DNA from: Plantactinospora sp040120695
Lineage (GTDB): Bacteria > Actinomycetota > Actinomycetes > Mycobacteriales > Micromonosporaceae
Assembly: GCF_040120695.1 (NCBI RefSeq)
Contig: NZ_JBEEAC010000007.1
Span: forward strand, 186,001 to 250,000
Length of the DNA: 64,000 bases
Reading direction: 5' to 3'
The notes below the pieces were generated by a model. It saw nothing but the letters and a program-made list of their open reading frames with translations. It was not told where the DNA came from and ran no database searches. Each line of letters starts with the position of its first letter. Position 1 is the stretch's first letter. A program made the translations under genes and the position numbers. Of the stretch, positions 34,412 through 42,747 are shown piece by piece.

Positions 34412-37400
34412 TCACGGGCCGCTGTGGACGAACGGTGCCCACAGTTCGGGATGTGCGGGAAATCTCGCACGCAGGCGCCGGGTCACGTCGTGCAAGGCCG
34501 CCGCGGCGCCGTCCGCAGTCGACGAATCGCCGAGCAACCGGTAGAAGCGACGTGCGGCCATCGCCGCGACCTGGTCATTGACCGGCCACAGGGTGGCCAC
34601 CACATGCCGGTACCCAGCGAGCTGGAACGCGGACGCCAGGTGGATCGCCTGGTCTGCCTGGAAGAGGCTCCCCTGACCCGTGGAGCAAGCCGACAGGTAG
34701 GCGAACTCACCGCCCCGCGGACCGGCCCTGCTGATCTCGGGCACGCGCAGCGTCCTGTCGTGCAGGTGCAGCCCGCTCTTCGACGCCTTCTCCGGATGAC
34801 TAATCGCGTGGCAGGCGAAGTGAACCCAGCCGGCGCCGGACAGTGCGTCGAGAACGGCCGCCGCGCTGGCCTCGCCGTCCGCGAGCGCGATCGCGTCCGG
34901 GTGCCTGGCCAGCAGGTGGGCGGTCTCGGCGGCGGTAGCGGGCAGGTCCGGCAGTCCGTCCGTGTGCCGCATGGTGACGGTTAGCTGGGTGCGGGTCTCC
35001 GCACTCGTGCGTTGCCTGGCGAGGATCAGGGCACGGATGGTCGGGGCGTACGAGCTCACGACGCGGTCGAGTGCCGAGGGCCCGTCGGGCAACCCGGCCG
35101 CGTGCAGGGGCATGAGGCTCAGCACCCCGGTCGCCACCCACCACACCCGTGGTGTCGGCTGCCCGGCATCCGGCGGCGTGTCATATCCGAGTGCGGTCAG
35201 CACCGGCCCGGTGACCGCCTCCCACAGCCAGGCGAGCAGTTCGTGGCTTGCGCCCTCCGGCTGGGTGGTTCTGGCTTGCGTGACGGGCATTTCCGTGCAG
35301 AGCTCCACGCCCGCCAAGGCGTTCGCGTGGGCCCTCGCGTCCGCCTCGGTGAGCTCGGGCAGCCGCACCCGCACCAGGGCGTCCGGCTTGAGCACCACCG
35401 CGTCGCCGCCGAGCGTTCCCACGTTGACGAGTACCACGGCACCGCCGGCCGCTGCGCTCTGCAGTTCGGCGATCCGGGGCGGTACCAGGAAGTCGGCGAA
35501 CTCGGGAAGCTCGCGGATCCGGTGCAGCAGTTGGTCCCAGCGGTCGGCGAGGTGGCGCGGCGGCCGCCGCAGCGCCGGCGCGCCGGTGAGGTCGTGCAGG
35601 CGGCCGTCGATCCGCGACTGGGTGTCCAGCTCGGCCACGAGTTTCGTGAACTCCTCGGCGAGGTCGGGAGCGGAGCGCGAGAGTTCGGCTACGTCTATGC
35701 GGGCGCTCAGCTGGTTGGACAGCAGGATGCCGCGGCCAAGCTCGGCAAGCTCGACAGCACCCGCCACGTCACCGACCGCGAGGAGAGTCGCCGTGGCCTC
35801 GCCAACCAGACCCCAGCTGTGGCTGAGCTGGTGTTCCTGGTCGGACCATGCCAGGCCCTGAGGTGCGCACAGGGGCAGCAGCTCGACCGCTCCGCGCCAC
35901 ATCGCCGCTGCCTCGGTGAGCATGCCGGCCCGCAGAGCCAGGCGGCCGATATTCGTCCGGGCACTCGCCTGCGCCGTCGGTGTCGTATCTGTGGTGGTGC
36001 CGACCGCCTCAACGAGTCGCCGCACCACGCCTGCCCGACGCTCCGGATCGACTGCCTCTTCCTGGTAGGCGACCGCGAGGTTCTGCAGACGCCCCAGGAA
36101 GACCGGCGAGTCCGGCCTGGTCGCCGCCGCCGCCCGCTCGACGAGGTCGATCGCCTTGTCCAGGTCGGTGTGACCGGACTCCTCGCCCGTGCAAGCGGCT
36201 AGCCGGTGCCGATGCAGCAGGGCTCCGGCAAGGGAGTCGGCGAAGTGAGCCCACCGTGGGTCAGCCTCGTCGGTGCCGTCGAGCGCCTGCCGGCTGTATC
36301 CGGCACTCGCGTCCAGATCGGCGGGATCGCCACCGCTCAGGTAGCGCCGCAGCAGGTACCCGCTGAGGTTGGACTGTATCTGCCGTTGCTCGGTGTGCCT
36401 GATGCCGGCGATCGCGAGGGCACGTTCACCCAGTTCCACGGCGGTGTTCAGGTCTTCCAGCTCTCGGAAGCGTGCGAAGCGTTCGGAGTAGGCGTTGGCG
36501 AGACCTTCCAGTCGTGAGACAAGCTCGGGATGACCGTCGGGCAGCGCCCGGACGGCACGGTGACCGAGCTGGACGGCGTGGTCCAGGTCGCCCTGCGCGC
36601 CGAATCGCTCGAACCGTTTCAGGTACATCCTGGAGAGGTTCGCAACGCAGGTGCCGCGTTGTTGGCTGGTCAAACCGCCATGTGCCAGCGCTTCCTCACC
36701 GATCTCGATACTCGCGTCCAGGTCGCGGTGGTCACCGAGGTGTTCGTAGCGTTGGACGTAGGAAACGGCGAGATTGACCAGCGCTGTGCCTTGATAGTGG
36801 GCAGGAGCGCGTCGCCGTGACTCCTGCGCCAGTTCGACGTACCTACGCAGGTCGGCGGCGTCGCCGGCCAGGTTGAACCGAGCTCGAAACGCCAGACCCC
36901 GCTTGTAGAGCAGCTCCGCGTAGTCCCGGTCGTGCTCGCCAGCGATCTCCAGCGCCCTGCCCGCACGGTCGATGGCACTGTGCACATCCGCCGAGCGGCC
37001 AGTCGCCTCGTACCGCTCCAGATAGTCGAAGCTGAGGTTGGACAGGTTTCGGGCCAGCATGTCGACGCGCCGACCATCGACCACGACCGCCTCCCGGCAC
37101 GTGATGGCCGCGTCGAGGTCACCGACGTCACCAACCCGCTCGTACCGTCGCTCGTACCCCGCAGCCGCCAGCTCGTGCAGAAGTGGCCGATGGGAGTTTG
37201 CGGCGTCGGCCACTTCCAGACCGTGTTCGGCATGCCGGATCTGCGCGTCCGCATCGGCTGGTGCCGGGTTGAGGTCGGCGCGACACTGGTGCGCGTAGGC
37301 AAGCCGGGCCAGCACCAGCGGCGTCGCCGGCGCCACCGCCAGGGCCTGCTCGCAGCACCGGACGGTGGCGTCGAGGTCGGACGGATCGCCCACGGCTTCG

Positions 37401-37771
37401 AACCGCACGATGTAGTGCTCCGCCAGCCGGCTGTACGCCACACCGCGTTGCGGATCGTCCGCAGGCAGAGCCACCACGGCTTGCGCACCGAAAGCAACAG
37501 CCGCCTCGATGTCAGCGGGAACGCTCGTCAGACTGAACCGAAGCCCGAATGCCTCACCGAGGACACCCAGGTAGATCCCTCGATGGGGATGGTCGGCCGC
37601 GACGTGCGGCAGCCCCCGCTCGAGCACGTCGATGGCCGCGCTGAGACCTGACACGTCGCCGGCCGCGGCGTAGACCGCGCTGGCCGCCTTGCTGAGCCGA
37701 TCATGCAACTCGATGCTGTCGGGCGCGGCGGCGGCCCCCTGCCCCCGCGCTCTCCTCTTCCACCGCACCAC
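34412..37771 (-). CDS. TPR-CHAT protein (caspase-like protease)
   Basis: A 1119-residue protein. About 25-30 helical repeats of 40-50 residues (units ending LERYEATGRSADVHSAI or KRFERFGAQGDLDHAV) fill residues 40-700, then a coiled linker and a C-terminal CHAT domain. The caspase-type dyad is present: His in WVHFACHAISHP (about 987) and Cys in YLSACSTGQGS (about 1029). CHAT proteases act in bacterial immunity and programmed cell death after a sensor releases them; the TPR array would sense or hold the protein inactive. GTG 37771 is the start, with no Shine-Dalgarno, so leaderless initiation is likely. Confidence 0.88.
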   Translation of the reverse strand: MVRWKRRARGQGAAAAPDSIELHDRLSKAASAVYAAAGDVSGLSAAIDVLERGLPHVAADHPHRGIYLGVLGEAFGLRFSLTSVPADIEAAVAFGAQAVVALPADDPQRGVAYSRLAEHYIVRFEAVGDPSDLDATVRCCEQALAVAPATPLVLARLAYAHQCRADLNPAPADADAQIRHAEHGLEVADAANSHRPLLHELAAAGYERRYERVGDVGDLDAAITCREAVVVDGRRVDMLARNLSNLSFDYLERYEATGRSADVHSAIDRAGRALEIAGEHDRDYAELLYKRGLAFRARFNLAGDAADLRRYVELAQESRRRAPAHYQGTALVNLAVSYVQRYEHLGDHRDLDASIEIGEEALAHGGLTSQQRGTCVANLSRMYLKRFERFGAQGDLDHAVQLGHRAVRALPDGHPELVSRLEGLANAYSERFARFRELEDLNTAVELGERALAIAGIRHTEQRQIQSNLSGYLLRRYLSGGDPADLDASAGYSRQALDGTDEADPRWAHFADSLAGALLHRHRLAACTGEESGHTDLDKAIDLVERAAAATRPDSPVFLGRLQNLAVAYQEEAVDPERRAGVVRRLVEAVGTTTDTTPTAQASARTNIGRLALRAGMLTEAAAMWRGAVELLPLCAPQGLAWSDQEHQLSHSWGLVGEATATLLAVGDVAGAVELAELGRGILLSNQLSARIDVAELSRSAPDLAEEFTKLVAELDTQSRIDGRLHDLTGAPALRRPPRHLADRWDQLLHRIRELPEFADFLVPPRIAELQSAAAGGAVVLVNVGTLGGDAVVLKPDALVRVRLPELTEADARAHANALAGVELCTEMPVTQARTTQPEGASHELLAWLWEAVTGPVLTALGYDTPPDAGQPTPRVWWVATGVLSLMPLHAAGLPDGPSALDRVVSSYAPTIRALILARQRTSAETRTQLTVTMRHTDGLPDLPATAAETAHLLARHPDAIALADGEASAAAVLDALSGAGWVHFACHAISHPEKASKSGLHLHDRTLRVPEISRAGPRGGEFAYLSACSTGQGSLFQADQAIHLASAFQLAGYRHVVATLWPVNDQVAAMAARRFYRLLGDSSTADGAAAALHDVTRRLRARFPAHPELWAPFVHSGP

Positions 37772-37797
37772 ACCAGACTTACACTAGAGTTCGATGT
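37772..37797. promoter_or_regulatory. 26-bp divergent intergenic region with overlapping -10-like hexamers
   Basis: Only 26 bases separate the two divergent starts. On the plus strand TACACT (37780-37785) and on the minus strand TAGTGT (37781-37786) fit the TAnnnT -10 pattern and overlap by five bases. Either would place transcription starts within a few bases of the start codons, so both genes would be leaderless or nearly so, and the two directions could exclude each other. Confidence 0.45.
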
Positions 37798-38427
37798 ATG
37801 AGTGACCGGCGGCGCGAGTCACACTGGCGTGCGGAGCTGATGTCCTCCCTCGACCAGCTTTCCTCCTTGCGAGACGAGCTGCGTGGCAGCGAAAACGGCC
37901 TCGATCCCGAGTTGATCGCGGAAGCGGATGAGCTGTTGTCCAGGGCGCGCCGGGCGGCCGACGCACTCGCGCCGCTTTATCCGGTGCTTGACGCCGACGC
38001 GATCAAGGACTCCGGCCCACGTGGGTTGGATCCACTGACAGTTGTCTCGACCGTCGGCATCACCACCATCCTTCTACCCTTCGTGCAGAGCCTGATCGAA
38101 AACGCGGGCAACGACGCGTACCGCGCGCTGACCCAGCTCGTCCGCCGGCTCCGGGCACGCAAGCAGTCCGAGGCAGGCGCGGCGGAGCAACCGGATCCAG
38201 AGCGCATCATGCTGGGCGACCGCGAGACCGACGTACGCGTCGTCATCGACGCCCGGGTCGACGAGACCGCGCTCGCCGCCCTGCAGAAAATCGACCTCTC
38301 CGGCGGCTCACTGCGCGCGGCCACACTCCGCTGGAACCCGGAGACGAAGGCATGGGAGCCCGAGCCCGTACGCCGGCCAGTGAACCTATGGCTGCCCGGA
38401 GATCCACTCGACGAGGACTGGGGTTAG
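37798..38427 (+). CDS. Membrane-associated partner of the CHAT protein, unknown family
   Basis: A 209-residue protein. A charged coiled N-terminus (LDQLSSLRDELRG) precedes a helix of hydrophobic character at about 78-98 (TVVSTVGITTILLPFVQSLI), a basic helix ALTQLVRRLRARKQ and a C-terminal beta-rich part with DVRVVIDARVDETALAAL and a final WLPGDPLDEDW. The layout recalls small constant components that accompany effector proteases in actinobacterial conflict systems, but no family was firmly recognised. It is divergent from the CHAT gene by 26 bp. ATG 37798 has no Shine-Dalgarno. Confidence 0.7.
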   Translation: MSDRRRESHWRAELMSSLDQLSSLRDELRGSENGLDPELIAEADELLSRARRAADALAPLYPVLDADAIKDSGPRGLDPLTVVSTVGITTILLPFVQSLIENAGNDAYRALTQLVRRLRARKQSEAGAAEQPDPERIMLGDRETDVRVVIDARVDETALAALQKIDLSGGSLRAATLRWNPETKAWEPEPVRRPVNLWLPGDPLDEDWG

Positions 38428-38487
38428 TCGTAGGCCCTGCCCACGCCTGGTGACGAATGGCTGTAGCACGATCTCCAGGTGTCGAGG

Positions 38488-39114
38488 TCATTGCTGCCGT
38501 GGGTGCACGGCGTAGGTCAGGTGTGTCACCCGCGGCGATGACTCGGAGCGGACCTGTTCCAGTGCGACCCTGGCGGCGTCCACGCCCTCGAACAGGCGGA
38601 TTCCGGAGCCGAACAGCACGGGTGAGAGCGCGATCGAGAACTCGTCGATCAGGCCGGCGTTCACGTACTCCAGGATCGTCGCGCCGCCGCCCGCGATGCG
38701 GACGTCGCGGTCGCCGGCGGCCTCACGGGCCCGGTCGAGCGCGGTCTCGATGCCGTCGTTGACGAAGTGGAAGGTGGTACCGCCGGGCCGCTCCCAGGGG
38801 TCACGCTTCTCGTGCGTCACCACGAAGACCGGCGTGTGGAACGGCGCCTCGGCCGGCCACATCTGCTCGCCGGCGTCGAACATGCGCTTGCCCATGACGC
38901 TCGCGCCGGTGCGCTCGAACGTCTCCCGCGCGATGTCGTTGTCGCGCCCCTCCTCGCCGCCCTCGCCGAGCTTCAGGTTCTCCCGGAAGAACCGCTGCGG
39001 GAAGATCCACGCCTGCAGTTCCATCCACTGTCGTCCCATCAGCTTCCCGCTGGACTCGGGTGCGATGAACCCGTCCAGCGACATCGACACGCTGAAGAAG
39101 ACCTTCCCGGCCAT
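38488..39114 (-). CDS. RibD C-terminal/dihydrofolate-reductase-like protein
   Basis: A 208-residue reductase-fold protein: VFFSVSMSLDGFIAPESSG at the start, SVMGKRMFD in the middle and VRIAGGGATILEYVNAGLIDEFSIALSPVLFGSG at the NADPH-binding end (three adjacent segments). These YyaP/YwjB-type proteins are related to RibD and DHFR; actual substrates are mostly unknown. Its ATG shares one base with the stop of the SRPBCC gene (TGATG), so it is the last gene of a three-gene operon. Confidence 0.88.
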   Translation of the reverse strand: MAGKVFFSVSMSLDGFIAPESSGKLMGRQWMELQAWIFPQRFFRENLKLGEGGEEGRDNDIARETFERTGASVMGKRMFDAGEQMWPAEAPFHTPVFVVTHEKRDPWERPGGTTFHFVNDGIETALDRAREAAGDRDVRIAGGGATILEYVNAGLIDEFSIALSPVLFGSGIRLFEGVDAARVALEQVRSESSPRVTHLTYAVHPRQQ

Positions 39115-39620
39115 CAGCCCTCCGCTCCCTTCCGAGCGATCTCGGTGACGTAGGCAGCCAGGTTGTCCAGGGTCTGCTGGCCGCCCTCGACCGCGTGGTA
39201 CTTCTCGACCGCCTCGTCGCGCATCTCCTTGGTGGGGAAGACCGTGCGCATCTCGATCCGGGTCGCCGCCCCGTCGGGCGCGAACGTGAGGACCGACTCG
39301 AAGGCGTTCGGGTCGCCGCGGGACTCACCGTGCAGCAGCGTGATCCCCTCCGGCGGGACGATCTCGGTCCAGGTGATCCACTCCTGGTAGTCCGTCCCGT
39401 CCGGTCCGTGCATCACGAAGTCCCACTCCCCGCCGACGCGGAACTCGAAGGACCGCGTGGTGGTGGTGAACCCCTCCGGCCCCCACCAGCGCGACAGGTG
39501 CCGCACCTCGGTGAACGCCTCGAACACCAGCTCCCGCGGGGCGTCGATGACCCGGGAGACCACGATCTCCCGGTCGGCCGTCGCGGATCGCGCCGGCGTT
39601 TCCCGTCCCGTCGTACCCAT
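39114..39620 (-). CDS. SRPBCC (AHSA1-like) protein
   Basis: A 168-residue AHSA1-type protein: IVVSRVIDAPRELVFEAFTE, then LSRWWGPEGFTTTT and the C-terminal helix GGQQTLDNLAAYV. Such genes regularly follow an ArsR regulator, as here, and the pair is thought to respond to small molecules or stress. ATG 39620 has GGGGAG eight bases upstream. The start is four bases from the ArsR stop. Confidence 0.9.
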   Translation of the reverse strand: MGTTGRETPARSATADREIVVSRVIDAPRELVFEAFTEVRHLSRWWGPEGFTTTTRSFEFRVGGEWDFVMHGPDGTDYQEWITWTEIVPPEGITLLHGESRGDPNAFESVLTFAPDGAATRIEMRTVFPTKEMRDEAVEKYHAVEGGQQTLDNLAAYVTEIARKGAEG

Positions 39621-39623
39621 CAG

Positions 39624-39965
39624 CTACTCCCCTTGCCTTGCCTTCTTCAGTTCCTGCACGTATGCGTCCAACCGGTCGAAGCTCTCGTTCCAGAACCGCT
39701 CGAACCCGCCGGTCCACTCGTGGACCGGTCGCAGCCCTCGGGCGTCCAGGCCGTAGAGGCGCTGCTTACCCGCTTTGCGGTCCCGCACCAACCCGACCTC
39801 CCGGAGCACCCGCAGGTGCTTGGACGCCCCCGGCTGGGTCATCCCCAGCTCCCGGGCCAGGTCGGTCACCGGCCACTCACCCGACCGCAGCAGCACCAGG
39901 ATCTCCCGGCGCTGCGGCTCGGCGATCGCGTTGAAGACGTCCGACGTCGTCGCTGCTCGTGCCAT
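39624..39965 (-). CDS. ArsR-family transcriptional regulator
   Basis: A 113-residue winged-helix repressor: FNAIAEPQRREILVLL, the recognition helix MTQPGASKHLRVLREVGLV and wing RDRKAGKQRLYGL. No metal-binding Cys pair is seen, so it belongs to the non-metal type paired with AHSA1 proteins. ATG 39965 was preferred over the upstream ATGs because those lie inside a near-consensus -10 hexamer; the transcript should begin at or next to this ATG. It is the first gene of the arsR-SRPBCC-reductase operon and likely represses itself. Confidence 0.92.
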   Translation of the reverse strand: MARAATTSDVFNAIAEPQRREILVLLRSGEWPVTDLARELGMTQPGASKHLRVLREVGLVRDRKAGKQRLYGLDARGLRPVHEWTGGFERFWNESFDRLDAYVQELKKARQGE

Positions 39966-39972
39966 GGCAGTC

Positions 39973-40000
39973 ATCATATACCCATAAGGGAATGCGTCAA
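39973..40000 (-). promoter_or_regulatory. Leaderless promoter of the arsR operon
   Basis: Reading the minus strand, TTGACG (40000-39995) and TATGAT (39978-39973) are separated by 16 bases, a near-consensus housekeeping promoter. The ATG at 39965 begins seven bases after the -10 hexamer, where transcription would start, so the mRNA should be leaderless. Confidence 0.75.
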
Positions 40001-40199
40001 GTCACTGGCGGTCTGCCGGGCCCCGGGGGACCCCGACCGCGCCTCTGGCCCCGCGAGCGCCGGCCCCGCGAGCGCCGGGCGCCGGGCGCCGGCACCCTCG
40101 GTGCCGAGGGGTGGGCGTTCGGCGTCGCCTCTTCGATGGGACCGGCTCCCCCGACACCGCGTCGGCCGGCAGTATCGACAGCGGGGAAAGGAGAACGCG

Positions 40200-41114
40200 T
40201 TGGGAGGCGGGCACGACCACGGGGTGCCGCTGATCCGGGCGGCGCAGCGGCACCGGGGACGGCTGGTTGCCGCCTTCGTGCTGCTCGCCGTCCTGATGGT
40301 GGTGGAGACGGTCGCCGCACTGGTCACCGGCTCGCTCGCGCTGCTCTCCGACGCCGGGCACATGTTCACCGACGTGCTCGGGATCGGGATGGCACTGGCC
40401 GCGATCACGGCGGCCCGGCGGGTGGTCGGTGCCCCGCAGCGGACCTTCGGCCTGTACCGGCTGGAGGTGCTGGCCGCGCTGGCCAACGCGGTACTGCTGT
40501 CCGGGGTGGCGCTCTACGTACTGGTCGAGGCGGTACGCCGGTTCGCCGACCCGCCCCGGGTGGAGGCCGGCCCGATGCTCGCGGTGGCCGTACTCGGCCT
40601 GCTGGCCAACGCCGCCGCGTTCGGCCTGCTCCGACCCGGTGCGCAGGAGAGCATCAACCTGCGCGGCGCCTATCTCGAGGTGCTCGGGGACCTGCTCAAC
40701 TCGGTGGGCGTGATCGTCGCCGCCGTGGTGATCATCCTGACCGGCTGGCGCTGGGCCGATCCGATCGTCGCCCTGGCGGTCGGGCTGTTCATTCTGCCCC
40801 GCACCTGGCGGCTCGGCCGGACCGCCGTACGCATCCTGGTGCAGGCCGCGCCGGAGCATCTCGACGTGGCGGCCGTAGGCACCCGGCTGGCGGCCGTGCC
40901 GGGGGTGTGTGACGTACACGACCTGCACGTCTGGACCCTCACCTCCGGGATGGAGGTGGCCTCGGCGCACCTGAGGCTGGACAGCGACGCGGAGGTCGGT
41001 ACCGTACTCGCGGCGGCCCGGTCGGCGTTGCGCGAGGAGTTCGACATCTCGCACGCCACCCTTCAGGTCGAGCCGGACGCCGCGCTGGGCGGCTGCGGAC
41101 CCACCGACTGGTAA
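40200..41114 (+). CDS. Cation diffusion facilitator (CzcD/ZnT-like metal exporter)
   Basis: A 304-residue exporter with six transmembrane helices. The transport-site motif HxxxD appears as SDAGHMFTDVLG in helix 2, and a second acidic pair occurs in EVLGDLLNSVGV in helix 5, the CDF zinc-site pattern. The cytosolic C-terminal domain has VHDLHVWTLTSGMEVASAHL, where family members bind regulatory metal. The short N-terminus has GGGHDHG. It should export zinc or similar divalent metals by proton exchange. TTG 40200 was chosen because AAAGGAG lies six bases upstream. Confidence 0.92.
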   Translation: MGGGHDHGVPLIRAAQRHRGRLVAAFVLLAVLMVVETVAALVTGSLALLSDAGHMFTDVLGIGMALAAITAARRVVGAPQRTFGLYRLEVLAALANAVLLSGVALYVLVEAVRRFADPPRVEAGPMLAVAVLGLLANAAAFGLLRPGAQESINLRGAYLEVLGDLLNSVGVIVAAVVIILTGWRWADPIVALAVGLFILPRTWRLGRTAVRILVQAAPEHLDVAAVGTRLAAVPGVCDVHDLHVWTLTSGMEVASAHLRLDSDAEVGTVLAAARSALREEFDISHATLQVEPDAALGGCGPTDW

Positions 41115-41375
41115 CCGGCCGCGACGCTGCGTGTCGGGGCGACCGGCCGGAAACTGTCGGAAATCCGCCCCCGGCAGGCGTAGAGGTTCACCGATAGTTA
41201 GCGGCATCTTAAGTTTCGCCCGCACGCTCGCTATTTTTGTCCGGATACATCCGTCTGAAGCAGGAGAATCGTGAATTCGACGGCAGCGACGCCACGTATC
41301 CCCGGACGACAACTGCCGGTAAGCTCGGCTCCGGTCTCCGCCGGGCGGCGCCCTCCGGCGCCTGCGGAGGCCGTC

Positions 41376-41490
41376 GCCTAATCGCACGCGCGAGCCGGGG
41401 AACCACGTACCAGGGGTGTATCCGCGCCAGCGGTAGGGATCTTCCGTCCCGAACCCGTCAGCTAACCCGGTCGGCGGCTGACGGAAGGAC
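41376..41490 (+). ncRNA. c-di-AMP riboswitch (ydaO-yuaA type)
   Basis: The leader of the wall-protein gene matches actinobacterial ydaO riboswitches: the GCCTAATCGC start, GCCGGGGAACCAC (41393-41405), GGGGTGTATCC (41413-41423; most members have GGGGTGAATCC) and the hallmark CCGAACCCGTCAGCTAACC (41449-41467). CTTCCGTC (41441-41448) pairs with GACGGAAG (41480-41487). In actinobacteria these riboswitches sit upstream of wall hydrolase and Rpf genes and turn them off when c-di-AMP is high. The 5' boundary is uncertain and may reach about 41320. The rest of the 41115-41498 gap shows nothing else. Confidence 0.88.
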
Positions 41491-41498
41491 ATTGTCAT

Positions 41499-42602
41499 AT
41501 GCCGTTCCTGGCACCCACCCGACAGGCTCCGGCGTCCGCGCGGAGCGCCACGAGACCGTCCCGGAAGGCCGCGACCACCGCGGCCATCGCCCTGGGCATG
41601 GTCCTCGCGGCACTCGGCGGCGCACCCGCCGCCGCGGCACCGGAGTACGCGACCGCCGCTGTGCTGGCCGCGGCACCCGGCGGGGACGACATCGACGGAG
41701 GCAGCGACAGCCTGCGCGAGCAACTCCAGGTCGCCAGCAAGGGCTACCTGAACGCCAAGAACAAGCTGAACAACTCCGTCAAGCGGCAGAAGGAACTGAA
41801 CCAGCAGCTCGCCGCGCTGCGCACCGAGGTGGCGACCCGGGGTGAGCGGGTCGCCCGGATGGCCGACATGGCATACCGGACCGGCCGGCTCGGACAGGTC
41901 TCGGCCCTGCTCAACAGCGGATCTCCGACCAGCCTGGTGGACCGGGCCGCCGCACTCGACACCATCTCGGCGAACGAGAGCCGGGAGCTGCGCGGGCTGC
42001 GGGAGAGCCTGGACAAGGAGACCCAGGCCAAGGCGGCGCTCGACAAGGAGATCGCCGAGCAGCGCAAGCAGGTCGAGGTGATGGAGACCCGCAAGAAGCA
42101 GGCCGAGCGGGCGCTGGCGGCGGCAAACAACAGCGGCGGCGCCGGCGCGGGGATCAGCGGCAGTGGCGGCGGGTCGGCGCGGCCGGCACCCCGCAACGCC
42201 GACGGCTCCTTCCCGGACGAGTCGTGCAGTCAGAACGACCCGACCACCAGCGGCTGCATCACCCCGCGCACCCTGCACGCGCTGAAGCAGGCCCAGGCGG
42301 CCGGCTTCACCCGGTTCGTCTCCTGCTTCCGCAACGGAGGCAGCGGCGAGCATCCGAAGGGACAGGCGTGCGACTTCGCCGCCCAGAAGAACGGGTTCGG
42401 CGGGGTGGCCACCGGCGGCGACCGGACGTACGGCAACAACCTGGCGGCGTACTTCGTGCGCAACGCCGATCGACTCGGTGTGCTGTACGTGATCTGGTTC
42501 AAGCAGATCTGGCTGCCGAGCAGCGGTTGGAAGACGTACAACGGGGGCAACGGGGACCCGTCCAGCGACCACACCAACCACGTGCACCTGTCGATGCACT
42601 GA
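41499..42602 (+). CDS. Secreted coiled-coil cell-wall protein with peptidase-like C-terminal domain
   Basis: A 367-residue exported protein. A long signal peptide (about 1-47, ends AAAAP) is followed by a coiled coil at about 70-210, e.g. KNKLNNSVKRQKELNQQLAA and EIAEQRKQVEVMETRKKQ, of the kind found in NlpC/P60 and PcsB-type proteins. After a Gly-rich linker, residues 230-367 form a domain with SCFRNGGSGEHPKGQACDFA and DHTNHVHLSMH, His and Asp patterns like M15/VanY-related folds. It is probably a peptidoglycan-acting protein in the wall. The c-di-AMP riboswitch just upstream supports that role. Confidence 0.85.
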   Translation: MPFLAPTRQAPASARSATRPSRKAATTAAIALGMVLAALGGAPAAAAPEYATAAVLAAAPGGDDIDGGSDSLREQLQVASKGYLNAKNKLNNSVKRQKELNQQLAALRTEVATRGERVARMADMAYRTGRLGQVSALLNSGSPTSLVDRAAALDTISANESRELRGLRESLDKETQAKAALDKEIAEQRKQVEVMETRKKQAERALAAANNSGGAGAGISGSGGGSARPAPRNADGSFPDESCSQNDPTTSGCITPRTLHALKQAQAAGFTRFVSCFRNGGSGEHPKGQACDFAAQKNGFGGVATGGDRTYGNNLAAYFVRNADRLGVLYVIWFKQIWLPSSGWKTYNGGNGDPSSDHTNHVHLSMH

Positions 42603-42625
42603 TCGGCCGCACCCGCACACCGAAC

Positions 42626-42674
42626 GAGAACCGCCGACACCGCCCGCCACCCCTGGGCAGTGCCGGCGGTTCTC
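42626..42674. terminator. Hairpin after the riboswitch-controlled gene
   Basis: GAGAACCGCCG (42626-42636) pairs perfectly with CGGCGGTTCTC (42664-42674), and CAC/GTG pairs extend the stem inward. It lies 24 bases after the stop and faces a convergent gene. Confidence 0.75.
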
Positions 42675-42690
42675 CGTTCAGCGGCCGCCG

Positions 42691-42747
42691 GTTCTCAACT
42701 CAGCAGCCGGTCCTCAGCTCAGCAGCCGGCTCTCAGTTCAGCAGCCG
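42691..42747. repeat. 19-bp tandem repeat, three copies
   Basis: Units start at 42691, 42710 and 42729, each ending CAGCAGCCG, with a weaker copy just upstream inside the hairpin edge. The last unit contains the stop codon (42738-42740) of the Cip1-like gene, so the array overlaps its 3' end. Confidence 0.8.
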
